DNA of 64,000 bases from an uncultured Alphaproteobacteria bacterium (GCA_946481075.1 CAMLMC010000005.1:1-64000), one strand, 5' to 3'; positions 45,879 through 55,708 are shown, counted from the first letter of the stretch. Program-made: numbers and translations. Notes: generated by a model from the letters alone, not told the origin.

Positions 45879-46370
45879 TCAATCCTTTCGTCCCTTTTCA
45901 GACAAATCCACGCTGCTCGTCACGCATTCCGGCTCGCACCCCGGGCCGTTGGGCCGCGTGAAAACGTATGTAGGACGAATGGTACGGACTATGTGCGTCT
46001 TGCCGTTGCGCTTGACCGCCATGATGACCTTGCGCGGCGTTCCGTATAAATAAATATCGCCAAAATAATGCTGGTCCTCCGGCAGGGCACAACCAGATTC
46101 GGTGATCATCACACCTTTGGACGAACAGGTCATGCTCGGCCCCTGGTCACAGGGTTTGAGAGGCAATTCGCCGCGACAGGTTACCCTGATCTGGTTGTTA
46201 AGGCCGGCGAAAAACTGGAATTCATATTGGCCTTCCTCATTGAACATGTCCGGCCCCGCGCGAAGAATCAGGCCATTAGTGCACCCCATCTGGGTGCACA
46301 CTTTTTCCTGCGCGATGGCAGGGGCCGATATGATCATTCCTATAAAAATCAGAAGACCATATTTCCACAT
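45879..46370 (-). CDS. secreted Cys-rich protein, 163 aa
   Basis: A signal peptide (WKYGLLIFIGMIISAPAIAQ) precedes a mature region with nine cysteines spread through it (VCTQMGC, VTCRG, PCDQG, MTCSS, SGCAL, PGCEPEC), implying several disulfides in the periplasm. The family is not recognised. It lies eight bases after ftsH on the same strand and before glmM, likely read in the ftsH transcript. Confidence 0.72.
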   Translation of the reverse strand: MWKYGLLIFIGMIISAPAIAQEKVCTQMGCTNGLILRAGPDMFNEEGQYEFQFFAGLNNQIRVTCRGELPLKPCDQGPSMTCSSKGVMITESGCALPEDQHYFGDIYLYGTPRKVIMAVKRNGKTHIVRTIRPTYVFTRPNGPGCEPECVTSSVDLSEKGRKD

Positions 46371-46378
46371 GATAAAGC

Positions 46379-48310
46379 TTACGCGCCCTGCGCCTCTGGA
46401 TTGGCGGGCGGTTTAAGCCCGCCTGTCGACGGGACAGAAGACCGCGGACCATTGTGGAGCGTGTCTTCCAGCGCATCGCGCAGGATCGGCTCCCCGCGCA
46501 GCAGGCCCTTGATTTCATCTCCGCTCAACGTTTCATATTCAAGCAACGCTTTTGCAACGGTGTGAAGCTGATCGTTGAATTTTGTCAGGATATCCGTGGC
46601 CCGGGCATAAGCGTTTTGGACGATCTGTTTGATCTCGGCATCAATGATGCTCGCCGTTTCATCGGACAGATTCTTGCTCTGCGCGACGGAATGCCCAAGA
46701 AATACTTCTTCCTGATTGGCGGAATACAAAATCGGACCGAGCTTGTCAGACATGCCCCATTCGGTCACCATACGACGCGCCATTTCGGTGGCCATGCGGA
46801 TATCGGAAGATGCACCAGTCGTGACTTTCTCCGCACCGAATATCAACTCTTCGGCAATCCGTCCGCCCATGGCAACAGCAAGATCGGCCTTGAGTTTCGC
46901 CTTCGAAACGGAAATGCGGTCGCCTTCCGGCAGGCGCATCACCATACCGAGCGCCCGGCCGCGAGGGATAATGGTCGCCTTGTGGATCGGGTCTGATTCT
47001 TCCTCATGCAGTGCAACGACGGCATGGCCGGCTTCGTGATAGGCGGTGAGTTTTTTCTCCTGATCGGTCATGACCATGGATTTTCGCTCCGCGCCCATCA
47101 TCACCTTGTCCTTGGCATCTTCGAATTCCTGCATACCAACAACGCGTTTGCCTCGGCGGGCCGCAAGGAGTGCGGCTTCGTTTACCAGGTTCGCAAGGTC
47201 CGCGCCGGAAAAACCGGGCGTTCCACGGGCGAGCGTTGATGTGACAACATTCTGCGCCAACGGCACTTTCTTCATATGAACGGAGAGCACTCTCTCACGC
47301 CCCTTCACATCGGGGAGAGGTACGACGATCTGGCGGTCAAAACGACCGGGGCGGAGCAGCGCAGGGTCCAGAACATCGGGGCGGTTGGTAGCGGCAATCA
47401 AGATCACCCCTTCTGTCGCCTCGAACCCGTCCATTTCAACAAGAAGCTGGTTGAGCGTTTGTTCGCGCTCATCATTCCCGCCGCCAAGGCCTGCGCCACG
47501 GTGACGCCCAACTGCATCGATCTCGTCGATAAAGATGATGCAAGGCGCGTTCTTTTTCGCCTGCTCGAACATATCGCGGACGCGGGATGCACCAACACCC
47601 ACGAACATTTCAACGAAATCGGAACCGGAAATGGTGAAGAACGGAACATTCGCTTCACCGGCCACGGCGCGGGCCGTCAATGTCTTACCGGTCCCCGGAG
47701 GGCCGACAAGCAGCGCGCCCTTCGGGATCTTCCCACCCAGGCGTTGGAATTTTTGCGGATCTTTCAGGAATTCGACAATTTCCTGCAACTCGACTTTCGC
47801 TTCGTCGATGCCAGCGACATCTTCAAATGTCACGCGGCCATGCTTTTCGGTAAGAAGACGCGCCCGGCTTTTGCCAAATCCCATCGCGCCGCCACCGCTT
47901 TTGCCCTGCATCTGTCGCATAAAGAAAATCCACACGCCGATGAGGAGCAGCATCGGGAACCATGACACCAGAATTCCAAGCGCGGAGATTTTTTCGGGGT
48001 CTTCTTCCTGTGCCGTGATTTTGACACCGGTGCCTTCAAGGCGGTCGACGACATTTTCGCCTGTTGGAATGCGTGCTTTGAACGCGCTGCCACCAGATGT
48101 GAAATGGCCGGTCATATCAAGGCCTTTGATCGTCACATCGGAGATACGGCCTGCCTTTGCCTCGGCCATGAAATCACTGTAGGCGATTTGTTCGGTTTTG
48201 CCGCCGGATGTTGTCCCGCTATTTTGTCCGCTTTGGAAGACATTGAATAAAAACACCATCATAAAACCGATGGCGAGCCAGAACATCAAATTGCGACCAA
48301 AACCGTTCAC
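46379..48310 (-). CDS. ftsH: ATP-dependent zinc metalloprotease FtsH
   Basis: A membrane-bound AAA+ protease for quality control of membrane and short-lived cytoplasmic proteins. There are two N-terminal helices (about 8-24 and 108-128) around a periplasmic domain, Walker A GPPGTGKT near 203, Walker [12 protein letters not shown], the second region of homology [17 protein letters not shown] and the zinc site HEAGH near 430. The tail is Pro-rich. It is 643 residues, normal length. Upstream, a CTTG with a downstream CTATTT loosely resembles a heat-shock promoter, but the spacing is poor. Confidence 0.98.
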   Translation of the reverse strand: MNGFGRNLMFWLAIGFMMVFLFNVFQSGQNSGTTSGGKTEQIAYSDFMAEAKAGRISDVTIKGLDMTGHFTSGGSAFKARIPTGENVVDRLEGTGVKITAQEEDPEKISALGILVSWFPMLLLIGVWIFFMRQMQGKSGGGAMGFGKSRARLLTEKHGRVTFEDVAGIDEAKVELQEIVEFLKDPQKFQRLGGKIPKGALLVGPPGTGKTLTARAVAGEANVPFFTISGSDFVEMFVGVGASRVRDMFEQAKKNAPCIIFIDEIDAVGRHRGAGLGGGNDEREQTLNQLLVEMDGFEATEGVILIAATNRPDVLDPALLRPGRFDRQIVVPLPDVKGRERVLSVHMKKVPLAQNVVTSTLARGTPGFSGADLANLVNEAALLAARRGKRVVGMQEFEDAKDKVMMGAERKSMVMTDQEKKLTAYHEAGHAVVALHEEESDPIHKATIIPRGRALGMVMRLPEGDRISVSKAKLKADLAVAMGGRIAEELIFGAEKVTTGASSDIRMATEMARRMVTEWGMSDKLGPILYSANQEEVFLGHSVAQSKNLSDETASIIDAEIKQIVQNAYARATDILTKFNDQLHTVAKALLEYETLSGDEIKGLLRGEPILRDALEDTLHNGPRSSVPSTGGLKPPANPEAQGA

Positions 48311-48456
48311 TTCTTTTTCCCTTGAAAATACGACTTGTTAATACGCGGGCTATCTTAGGCGCAAATAGCGCGAATGTCCAAAAAAACAAGCCCGCTTACA
48401 CCTATATTAGAAAGGAAACAAGGCCGAATAAAGGCGTAAGCCCTGCCTACCCCCTG

Positions 48457-49017
48457 CTATTGATTGAAGGTAAAGGGGGTAAAGGTCGGTTCGGCCGCAT
48501 TCGCCGGCACGCGGTTTTCGATGATGTATCGCAATTCATAATACGGATCCCCCTTATAGGCGCGCATTTCCACCGCCGTATCTTTGGTTTGCCAGTCGGC
48601 TTCGATTCGCACATGCCCCATGGCAAAAGCGCGGTCGAATAACTGCCCGTAACGTCGATATCTGTTATCGGTCCAGACCAGCCCCTCGCGCACCGGCTTA
48701 CCGTATTTTACCTCAAGCTGGTTTTGCGCATCGGCAACAATATCCAAAATTTGATGTGTATAGGGGCGGTGCAGTTCCATATAACTCACGCGGACGCGCC
48801 ACAACTTTTCATTGCGGAAATCATAGCGGTAAATCCGGCGCGTTCCATCCACATCCTCGAAAAAAGACAAACCGTCTCGGTCGTCGTAATAAACGGCCTT
48901 TTCATAGGCACGCACATCTTCCGGCGAAACGCCCCAGATAAAGCCGCGAAACACATCGGCTCTTGCCGCGCCCGGCACGCACAACCAAACCGCTAAAACA
49001 AAAACCATAAAACGCAT
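48457..49017 (-). CDS. secreted protein of unknown function, 186 aa
   Basis: A signal peptide (RFMVFVLAVWLCVPGAARAD) leads to a compact charged domain that starts FRGFIWGVSPEDVRAYEKAV. The opening resembles small periplasmic proteins whose first strand carries a WG-x-SxEDV pattern. Tyr and Arg are abundant. Its ATG overlaps the tilS stop codon (TAATG), so it is coupled to tilS. No enzyme motif is seen. Confidence 0.75.
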   Translation of the reverse strand: MRFMVFVLAVWLCVPGAARADVFRGFIWGVSPEDVRAYEKAVYYDDRDGLSFFEDVDGTRRIYRYDFRNEKLWRVRVSYMELHRPYTHQILDIVADAQNQLEVKYGKPVREGLVWTDNRYRRYGQLFDRAFAMGHVRIEADWQTKDTAVEMRAYKGDPYYELRYIIENRVPANAAEPTFTPFTFNQ

Positions 49018-50003
49018 TACGCCTTTTCCCTTGTAATCGTAATCATATCACCTTTGGCGGATAGCGCGAAAATACACCCACCGAGCGTTGCGCTCTTGAA
49101 CGACTTTTCATGCAGCAAGCGCGATAACAGCGTTTCCATCTTCTCCATGCGCGGACCGTAATCATCGGATGGATGAAGTTCGTCCACCGCAGCCAGCAAA
49201 ACACGCAGGATCAATTCTTCCGGCGCGGTGCGCAGTGCGCTCCAGTTATAGCGGTGATTGTGCGTATCCTTCCATTCGCGGGTCCGGCTGCCAAGATCGC
49301 TTGCCGTGCTTTCAAGTGCCTTGCGCGCGCGGGCAAGGCGTGCCGCCGTGACAGACAACCGTTTTGATGTCAGCCCCTCCTCTTCCAGTACGGTCCAGGA
49401 ACCGCGCAGGCGCGGGCGCAAATATTTTCCGTTTTCGTTGGTGGGATCCAGCGCAAAGGGAATGCCCTTTTCCATGCACAGCGCCACCAGATCGGCCTTT
49501 GGCGATCCCAAAAGCGGCCGGCACAGGATGATCCCGTCCTGTAATTCCTGTAATCTTTGCATACCGGAAAGCCCGTCTAACCCGCTTCCCTTCGCAAGAC
49601 GGATCAGGAACGTTTCGGCCTGATCGTCCTGATGATGCGCCGTGAAAAGATGGCGAATGCCATTTTTTTGCATGTAATCTCTGATTAAATCATACCGCGC
49701 GGCGCGCGCCTCTTCCAATATGCGGGTTTGCGGCTTGTCCCCCTCCCAGCGCAAAATAACGTGTTTGACGGCGGGCCAACCTGCGATGCTGACGCCCACA
49801 TCCATCGCCTCCTGCGCGGCTTCGGGGCGCAGGCCGTGGTCGACCGTGATGGCATGAACCGCAATACCGCGCGCCGCCGCCCATTGGGAGAGCATCCAGC
49901 ACAGCGCCATGGAATCCGGCCCGCCGGATACGGCAACCGTTATCGCGCCATGCGGGTCGATCCCGTCCAGTAATTGTGAAAAATCTTGGTCTGTTAACGG
50001 CAT
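49017..50003 (-). CDS. tilS: tRNA(Ile)-lysidine synthase
   Basis: Modifies the wobble cytidine of the AUA-reading tRNA-Ile to lysidine using ATP and lysine. The P-loop AVSGGPDSMALC is at about 24-35, with HAITVDHGLRPEA and HHQDDQAETFLIRL later. The 328-residue form starting at MPLTDQDF (50003) matches alphaproteobacterial TilS; the open frame continues 31 codons upstream into the next gene. It lies between a pilin-like gene and a secreted unknown, near cpoB and ftsH as usual. Confidence 0.94.
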   Translation of the reverse strand: MPLTDQDFSQLLDGIDPHGAITVAVSGGPDSMALCWMLSQWAAARGIAVHAITVDHGLRPEAAQEAMDVGVSIAGWPAVKHVILRWEGDKPQTRILEEARAARYDLIRDYMQKNGIRHLFTAHHQDDQAETFLIRLAKGSGLDGLSGMQRLQELQDGIILCRPLLGSPKADLVALCMEKGIPFALDPTNENGKYLRPRLRGSWTVLEEEGLTSKRLSVTAARLARARKALESTASDLGSRTREWKDTHNHRYNWSALRTAPEELILRVLLAAVDELHPSDDYGPRMEKMETLLSRLLHEKSFKSATLGGCIFALSAKGDMITITREKA

Positions 50004-50062
50004 GGAGGGATTATAATCAGACGGGCGGGTTTTTGCCAGCCGCGGTCTTGACATAGTGATTT

Positions 50063-50773
50063 TTATTTTGGAATAAGAACTGCCATAAAGCTGCAACGCC
50101 CCGTCCCCTGCGATGGTGAGCTTATGGGCATTTCATTTCTTCCGGCCAGTTCCGGCACCTCATCGCCAAAGGGTAAGAGCACGAGATTTTCATCGACCCT
50201 CCATGTCCCGCTTCCTGTTCCGGAATCGGCCGTTGGTATATCATCAAGAGGAATGCCCAGCTTCTTTATAAGAAACAGGCAGACATCTCTGGTCAGGTCG
50301 CTGATATTCAACCTGATATCATTCGCATCGGTACCGACACCAACATGGTTTGCCAGTTCCCCTTTCATATGGCCCGGCACCCAGTTAGTGGCGGCTCCCG
50401 GGTTGGCAAGAACACAGTCCTTCGAGATGGGACGGGCGGGAATGCCATATTTTCCGTCCCAGATATTACACCGGCCATCCGCTGGCGTATTGGGATTGGG
50501 CGTGGACAATATAGCCCCGTTGTTTCTTGTAAAGATAGTTGTATGAAACTCCAGTTGATTTGCTTCGCACCCCTGTGCCATCAGGCGCTGGGCATGGGCC
50601 CTCAGAGATGATGTCAGATTCAACACCTCTGCGGCGCAAAGCGCTGCCTTTTCCGTGGAAACACCGGCACCGGATCTGGTCGATTGCGTCACGACATAAG
50701 ACAGTCCCGCGAACAACGCAACGGTAATGAGGATCAGGAACAATATATTTCCAGACTTACGATTGGCCTTCAT
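50063..50773 (-). CDS. pilin-like membrane-anchored protein, 236 aa
   Basis: A short basic leader (KANRKSGN) followed by one hydrophobic helix (ILFLILITVALFAGLSYVVT) and a periplasmic domain with several Cys, Asn and Gly. The N-terminus looks like a type IV or pseudopilin but lacks a clear Glu at +5. It is inserted between cpoB and tilS, which adjoin in many relatives. It might be a pseudopilin processed by a prepilin peptidase or simply an anchored periplasmic protein; no function can be given. Confidence 0.7.
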   Translation of the reverse strand: MKANRKSGNILFLILITVALFAGLSYVVTQSTRSGAGVSTEKAALCAAEVLNLTSSLRAHAQRLMAQGCEANQLEFHTTIFTRNNGAILSTPNPNTPADGRCNIWDGKYGIPARPISKDCVLANPGAATNWVPGHMKGELANHVGVGTDANDIRLNISDLTRDVCLFLIKKLGIPLDDIPTADSGTGSGTWRVDENLVLLPFGDEVPELAGRNEMPISSPSQGTGRCSFMAVLIPK

Positions 50774-50797
50774 ATAGTTCCCCCCTGAAAATACTCG

Positions 50798-51730
50798 TCA
50801 GGAACACCCAAGTGCTTGCATTTCCTGATCACCTTTGGTCAGTACGGGCGCAGGGCCGTTCGGATATTTGCGTTTGAGTTCGCCGAGCGCGATGCAGGCA
50901 TCGGATTTTTTACCCGCGCCCGCAAGACTCATGCCCAGCTTCAGAAGATTATCCGCGCCCTTGGGGCCATTCGGGAATTTCTGATAAGCTTCGGCAAACA
51001 CGCGCGCAGCCTTATCGAACTGGCCTCGCACATAGTGCGTCTCGCCGAGCCAGTACAATGCATTCGGCGCCAGCGCATGATCGGGATGCTGTTTCATGAA
51101 GGCGGAAAAAGTTTTTTCGGCGGCGTCATATTCCTGACGCTTGATCTCACCAAACCCCTGCTCATAAACGGCCGCAGCATCAGTTGCGGCGGCACCTGTT
51201 TCAGCACCTGTGACATCAACGGCGGGATTGACGGGAACGTCAGGTGGCGGCGGATTGGTTCCATCACCAACAATCACTGGAAACTCGCTTTGTGGCTGCT
51301 GAGGCACTGTGCCGGCCTGCGGGACGGAGGCGGGAGGCGCCTCACGCAATTGTTTTTCAATCGCATCAAGACGCATGCGGGCATCTTGCTCCAGCGCATC
51401 AAGCTTCATCTGCAATTGCTGATTATCATAAGATTGCTGCTCGACCTTGCCGGTCAAATCGCGCACATCGTTTTCAATCCGTTGCAGGCGGTCCAGAAAC
51501 GGGTCCATGGATTGCGTAGTCATCGTAACGGACCCCGGTGGCGGAGCCTCACCCTTATAGACAGCGCGGTTCAAAGTCTGGATTTCGTTCTCAAGACGCG
51601 AAAGACGGTTTTGCACATCACCGGATTGCGCGAACGAAGGCATAGTAAAAAAACCCAGCGCAAAAATGGAACACAGGCACAAAGGAAACATCCTTTGTGC
51701 CTGTGCCTTAACTTTCAAGGAACGGATCAT
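50798..51730 (-). CDS. cpoB: Tol-Pal system protein CpoB/YbgF
   Basis: A 310-residue periplasmic protein that coordinates peptidoglycan synthesis with Tol-Pal during division. It has a signal peptide (FPLCLCSIFALGFFTMPSFA), a trimeric coiled coil (NRLSRLENEIQTLNRAV and VRDLTGKVEQQSYDNQQLQ), a Pro-rich linker and C-terminal TPRs (YEQGFGEIKRQEYDAAEKTF, then DNLLKLGMSLAGAGKKSDAC). It lies 15 bases after pal, the usual order. Confidence 0.94.
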   Translation of the reverse strand: MIRSLKVKAQAQRMFPLCLCSIFALGFFTMPSFAQSGDVQNRLSRLENEIQTLNRAVYKGEAPPPGSVTMTTQSMDPFLDRLQRIENDVRDLTGKVEQQSYDNQQLQMKLDALEQDARMRLDAIEKQLREAPPASVPQAGTVPQQPQSEFPVIVGDGTNPPPPDVPVNPAVDVTGAETGAAATDAAAVYEQGFGEIKRQEYDAAEKTFSAFMKQHPDHALAPNALYWLGETHYVRGQFDKAARVFAEAYQKFPNGPKGADNLLKLGMSLAGAGKKSDACIALGELKRKYPNGPAPVLTKGDQEMQALGCS

Positions 51731-51745
51731 ACCGGTTCAGCAACC

Positions 51746-52279
51746 TTACTGAACGCGTGTTACGCCGCGGCGGTTTTGTGCCCAGCTTGCTGCATCGGAA
51801 CCGATAACGGCAGGCTGTTCCTTACCATAGCTGATCGTGTTCAGACGGGATGCGGAAACACCCATGGAAACCAGGTAGTTCTTGACCGAGTTTGCACGGC
51901 GGTCTCCGAGAGCAAGGTTATATTCGCGTGTCCCGCGCTCGTCAGCATGACCTTCAATTGTGATGTTCACATTCGGATAACGGTTCAGCCACTCGGCCTG
52001 ACGGTTCAGCGTGTCGCGGGCTTCGGGGGCGAGGTCATAGCTGTCATAAGCAAAGAAGACGCGGTCACCGACATTGGCGGCGAGGTCTTCTTGGGAACCA
52101 GGGATCGCTGTGCCAGAAACAGAGGAACCATCGGCGCCATAAACACCGGTACCATCAAGCGGGCCGCCATCGGCGCGTTCACCAACGGTTACGGCTTCAC
52201 CGGCGGCTTCGTCCTTCGTGGAAGAACAGGCAGCGACCGATACGGTCAGAAGGGCGATTGTGAGCAAGCGGGTGAGCAT
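51746..52279 (-). CDS. pal: peptidoglycan-associated lipoprotein Pal
   Basis: An outer-membrane lipoprotein binding peptidoglycan and TolB. Signal peptide with lipobox VAAC (Cys at about 18), a flexible linker and an OmpA domain with RVFFAYDSYDL and the diaminopimelate-binding TIEGHADERGTREYNLALGDRRA. It is 177 residues. tolQRAB, normally just upstream, are not in this window; pal appears to start the unit here. Confidence 0.96.
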   Translation of the reverse strand: MLTRLLTIALLTVSVAACSSTKDEAAGEAVTVGERADGGPLDGTGVYGADGSSVSGTAIPGSQEDLAANVGDRVFFAYDSYDLAPEARDTLNRQAEWLNRYPNVNITIEGHADERGTREYNLALGDRRANSVKNYLVSMGVSASRLNTISYGKEQPAVIGSDAASWAQNRRGVTRVQ

Positions 52280-52449
52280 CTGGTGACTCCTATGGAATAA
52301 AGAATTTCGTTGTTTGAATGACTACGCCGGAAAACCCGATTCGGTTCCGTTCAGACCTTTGTATTACCGCTCAAAGCCGCTTGCAAGGCCCCGCATAACA
52401 ATACCTTATTCTGTTCACATTTTATCCACAATGCGGGAACGAAGGCAGA

Positions 52450-52839
52450 TCAACGCCTCAGCATGACAAGCGGGAAACCGGAAATATGGGTGGCATCGCG
52501 TGGACGGCCAAAGGGACGAAGAAAACGGGCATGATCCGTTTCATATGTCTTCAGCGCCTCATAGGCTTCACGCAGAGACAATTTATAATCGCTGTAATCG
52601 TTAAACCTATCACGAAGGTCATGAAACGAGGAAAAAGGGTGCGCCAGCGAAAGTTTTATAGCTAGCAGGTCTTTAGACTTTGCGCCCTTGCGCAGACAAT
52701 ATTTGTCTTCTTCGCCCGCCTGATTTTTCGGTTTACGGATCGCGACCATGCGCTCGGCATAATAGGCATTATCCCTGCCACGGACGGCGAAAAAGTCGGT
52801 CGTCAGCCTCTGTGGTATTTCAAACTGGTATAAAAACAT
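52450..52839 (-). CDS. unknown soluble protein, 129 aa
   Basis: A basic protein rich in Arg, Tyr and Lys without signal peptide or membrane helix. It begins FLYQFEIPQRLTTDFFAVRG and contains a helical stretch LREAYEALKTYETDHARFLR. No recognised family. It stands between pal and the AIM24-domain gene with about 170 and 60 bases on either side, so it is probably its own unit. Confidence 0.6.
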   Translation of the reverse strand: MFLYQFEIPQRLTTDFFAVRGRDNAYYAERMVAIRKPKNQAGEEDKYCLRKGAKSKDLLAIKLSLAHPFSSFHDLRDRFNDYSDYKLSLREAYEALKTYETDHARFLRPFGRPRDATHISGFPLVMLRR

Positions 52840-52900
52840 GCGCCCCCGCTTATATACGCGGCTTTTATCAAATTGCGCAACATTATGTCAACGCATAATT

Positions 52901-54178
52901 TTATCCGCCGGGCAGCAACTGGCGGATCATGCCAAAGATGCCCGACCCTTCTTTTTCCTCTTGCGGCTCCGCCTTGGTTGACATCCACACTTTTCCCGGA
53001 CCTTCTATATTCAACAGGAACTTGCCCTCGCCCCCGAAGATGCGGTTTGCCCCGCCTTTCAACTCCCGCAGCCTGACCTTGACCGACTGGCTCAAGGCCA
53101 GAACGGCATCCCCCTGCACACTGACGGTTTCCCCCTGCCCCAGATCCCGTTCATGCACCTGTCCGGATGATGTCAGCAAAACCCGCGCAGGTTCGCCCTC
53201 GCCTTGAATGATCTCCTGCACGCCACGGCCCATGCCCGAAAAAGTGCGAAGACTTTTGTCGCGGAGGTTAAGAAAGTTGATATCCACACTGTTATAGGAT
53301 GCGAAGAACGCGCCGTTGTTACACAGGATGCGCTCTTCCACCGACATGTCGATTTCCACGATCTCGCCTTGCGTTTTCGGTGTGATGATCAGTTTTTGCG
53401 GGCGCGTCGTTTCGTTGGTAAAGGCCGCCTGCAACAGGGATTCCCCGGAAAACAAACTGCCCGCATTCTTCACGCGCACCAACGTCATCTCGATTCCGCT
53501 ATCCATGGATAGAAGCGATCCGCGCTCAGCATAAACGACATCACCGGGCTGAAGAACAATTTCCGCGGTTGGCGACACACCATTTTTGATGTCAAAGCTA
53601 TGGTCGTTTGCAAATGCAGAAGCAGGAACGATGCGCGGAGTTGGAATAACTTGCGCCTCTGTAGGCTCATCGGCATCTGGATCGAACAAGGGACTTTCCG
53701 GATCGAACCTCGGATCATATTCATTGGGATCGGATTTTTCTTTTTCGATGCCCAAAAAATTATGAACCAGATTGTCATTCTGCGCATTGCTTGCCAGCGA
53801 AAAATAAGCCCACGCACGGTTCAATGCTGGTATGGCAAAGGCGGCGGCGGTGATGGCGATCGCGAATTCCATCGATACAAACAGCGGCATAATCTCGTCC
53901 TTCGCACACTGAATATAGGCACTTTGATTATCTGGCTGCTCCTGCGAACATCTTTCGATAATGGTGGGCCCTAAAATATGCGATTGAAGATGATAATTGA
54001 CATGGTCAACGGCGTCTTGTTGCCCCTGCGCGTCTTGGCCCGCGCCATTGCTGGCCACCTTCACCATAACGCTATGAACGGCATCCCTGCCAACCAAACC
54101 TGAGACCATAAGAACGGGGGCTCCCAAAACGGCCCGTCCCGTCCCCTGCATGCTGTATTTTACAAATTCGCTCTTCAT
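52901..54178 (-). CDS. AIM24-family domain protein with N-terminal membrane region
   Basis: The C-terminal 200 residues match the AIM24/TIGR00266 fold, with VLQPGDVVYAERGSLLSMDSG, GSLFSGESLLQAAFTN and LILTP-like strands (KLIITPKTQGEIVEIDM). The N-terminal 180 residues hold one or two hydrophobic helices (about 12-30 and 100-125) and an acidic, repetitive linker (DPNEYDPRFDPESPLFDPDA). AGGCGG precedes the ATG at 54178. The family's molecular function is unknown. The linker's repeated D-P units and the membrane region are additions not seen in simple AIM24 proteins. Confidence 0.75.
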   Translation of the reverse strand: MKSEFVKYSMQGTGRAVLGAPVLMVSGLVGRDAVHSVMVKVASNGAGQDAQGQQDAVDHVNYHLQSHILGPTIIERCSQEQPDNQSAYIQCAKDEIMPLFVSMEFAIAITAAAFAIPALNRAWAYFSLASNAQNDNLVHNFLGIEKEKSDPNEYDPRFDPESPLFDPDADEPTEAQVIPTPRIVPASAFANDHSFDIKNGVSPTAEIVLQPGDVVYAERGSLLSMDSGIEMTLVRVKNAGSLFSGESLLQAAFTNETTRPQKLIITPKTQGEIVEIDMSVEERILCNNGAFFASYNSVDINFLNLRDKSLRTFSGMGRGVQEIIQGEGEPARVLLTSSGQVHERDLGQGETVSVQGDAVLALSQSVKVRLRELKGGANRIFGGEGKFLLNIEGPGKVWMSTKAEPQEEKEGSGIFGMIRQLLPGG

Positions 54179-54227
54179 AACGCCGCCTACACAATCAATT
54201 TCAGGCGTTATAAACACTTTCTTATTA

Positions 54228-55070
54228 TTATGTCAATAAATCTTTAAGCTGGCGGAGGATATCCTCGGCATCCTTACGATCGTAATAATCGGTGGCAATC
54301 GTCAGGTACTTCTCCAAAACCTCGATGGCCTCGGCCCGCCGCCCCGTTTTGGCATATAAAACTCCCGCATCGAACAAAAGCCGATATTCGTTCGGGTCAA
54401 TCAGGCGCATCATTTCAACGGCATTGAGCGCATCCTTGTACTCCCCTGCTTCAATCAGCCTCAGTTTGATATTATTTTGCAGGCGGATCAGGATTTCGCG
54501 GTTGGTCGCAGGCTCGTAATAACTAGCACTCAATTCGGCATTCATGCCCTTGATGCGTTTAATAAGCTGGCGAAGGCCCGGCGCATCGAGCACTTCACAC
54601 CGTGAGAAAGGGTCGAAGATCAGACGGTGATTACCATGACCGATGCGACAGAGGAAATGGCCGGGGAAATTAAGCCCATCGATATCAAAGCCAATCTTTC
54701 GTCCCACATCGATATACAAAATCGCAATCGCGATCGGCATGCCCTTGCGACGGTCGATGACGCGCATGAGATCTGCGTTTTGCAAATCATCATAATTGTC
54801 TATATCGCCTTCATAGTTTTCGCGGTCGGAGAGGATATGTTTGAGCGCGGCAAGCTGCGCACCCGCATCATCGTCAGCCCCTTCCGCTAACAATTCATCG
54901 TGACGCGCCTTTACATCCTTGCATAATTTGTCCAGATGGAACTGGTAACGATCGATGGAAATGCCCGGATGCGTCATTGCCGCCATCGCAAGCGCCGTTA
55001 GTCCCAGATCTATTGCGGAATCCTCGCGCTCGCCGGTTTCAATCAGAAAGGCAGCAGGATCGAAAATCAC
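54228..55070 (-). CDS. SirB1-family transglutaminase-like protein with TPR
   Basis: The N-terminal 170 residues carry a SirB1/transglutaminase-like fold with NADLMRVIDRRKGMPIAIAI and LNFPGHFLCRI; the C-terminal third has TPR-like units (GEYKDALNAVEMMRLIDPNE, then AKTGRRAEAIEVLEKYL). The Cys in HFLCRI and His of the fold are present, but peptidase or transglutaminase activity is not established for the family. The GTG start at 55070 overlaps the BON gene stop (GTGA), implying coupling. Confidence 0.85.
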   Translation of the reverse strand: MIFDPAAFLIETGEREDSAIDLGLTALAMAAMTHPGISIDRYQFHLDKLCKDVKARHDELLAEGADDDAGAQLAALKHILSDRENYEGDIDNYDDLQNADLMRVIDRRKGMPIAIAILYIDVGRKIGFDIDGLNFPGHFLCRIGHGNHRLIFDPFSRCEVLDAPGLRQLIKRIKGMNAELSASYYEPATNREILIRLQNNIKLRLIEAGEYKDALNAVEMMRLIDPNEYRLLFDAGVLYAKTGRRAEAIEVLEKYLTIATDYYDRKDAEDILRQLKDLLT

Positions 55071-55675
55071 TGCTGGGCTCGCGTTGCCTGAACAGGTTCG
55101 CCGATCATCTTAACGTAAGAGACGACTTGCTTGACGTTCGGGATGGTGCGGGCGATGTCCATGACGCGGTCCAGCTCCCTCTGGTTCATCGCCACACCCA
55201 TCAGGTAGACAACACCCTGCACCGTATCGATACTGTAATTGAGTGAGCTGATCTCCTTATCAAACGTCATCGCGGTGCGCAGGCGCGTGGTGATCCAGTT
55301 GTCGCGGACAAAGCCCGGCACACCTTCGCTATCCGCCACGCGAATTTCGTTCATCACCTGCTTCACGCCTGGCACCTGCCAGACAAGGCGAACGGCCTCG
55401 ACACGATCATTCGGGTCCTGCACAACGCCTGTCAAAAGGACGCGCCCCTGATTGACGGTGGTTGATAGTTTAGAGAAAGTATTAAGGTCGTATTGGAACC
55501 ATGCCTCGTTGATCTTGGCCTTAATTCCCGCATCGCTGAATGCGCCGGAAATACCACCCTCTTTCGAAGCGGCGGTGCCGGCGGCAGCCCCCGTACCGAC
55601 CGCCATGCCCAGCGGTGTACAGGCGGCCGTCATTATAAGGGCGGAAACGGAAAGAACAAAAATACGAACGGACAT
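55067..55675 (-). CDS. BON-domain lipoprotein (DolP-like)
   Basis: A 202-residue lipoprotein with lipobox MTAAC at about 16-20 and two BON domains (INEAWFQYDLNTFSKLSTTV and TTRLRTAMTFDKEISSLNYS), the arrangement of DolP/YraP, which guards outer-membrane integrity. In Alphaproteobacteria a BON lipoprotein commonly follows rsmI and yraN, as here. AAGGTGA precedes the ATG at 55675; a GTG stands one codon upstream. Confidence 0.88.
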   Translation of the reverse strand: MSVRIFVLSVSALIMTAACTPLGMAVGTGAAAGTAASKEGGISGAFSDAGIKAKINEAWFQYDLNTFSKLSTTVNQGRVLLTGVVQDPNDRVEAVRLVWQVPGVKQVMNEIRVADSEGVPGFVRDNWITTRLRTAMTFDKEISSLNYSIDTVQGVVYLMGVAMNQRELDRVMDIARTIPNVKQVVSYVKMIGEPVQATRAQQ

Positions 55676-55708
55676 CACATCACCTTTAAAACAAATCAGA
55701 TAGAGCCA

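Noticed and set aside
48311..48456. Heat-shock promoter upstream of ftsH
   Set aside because: A CTTG and a CTATTT occur on the minus strand, but the spacing and sequence do not match the alphaproteobacterial sigma-32 consensus well enough to call.
50816..52300. 494-codon plus-strand frame opposite cpoB and pal
   Set aside because: The frame is long only because of the codon bias of the opposite genes; cpoB and pal are unmistakable with signal peptides and domains.
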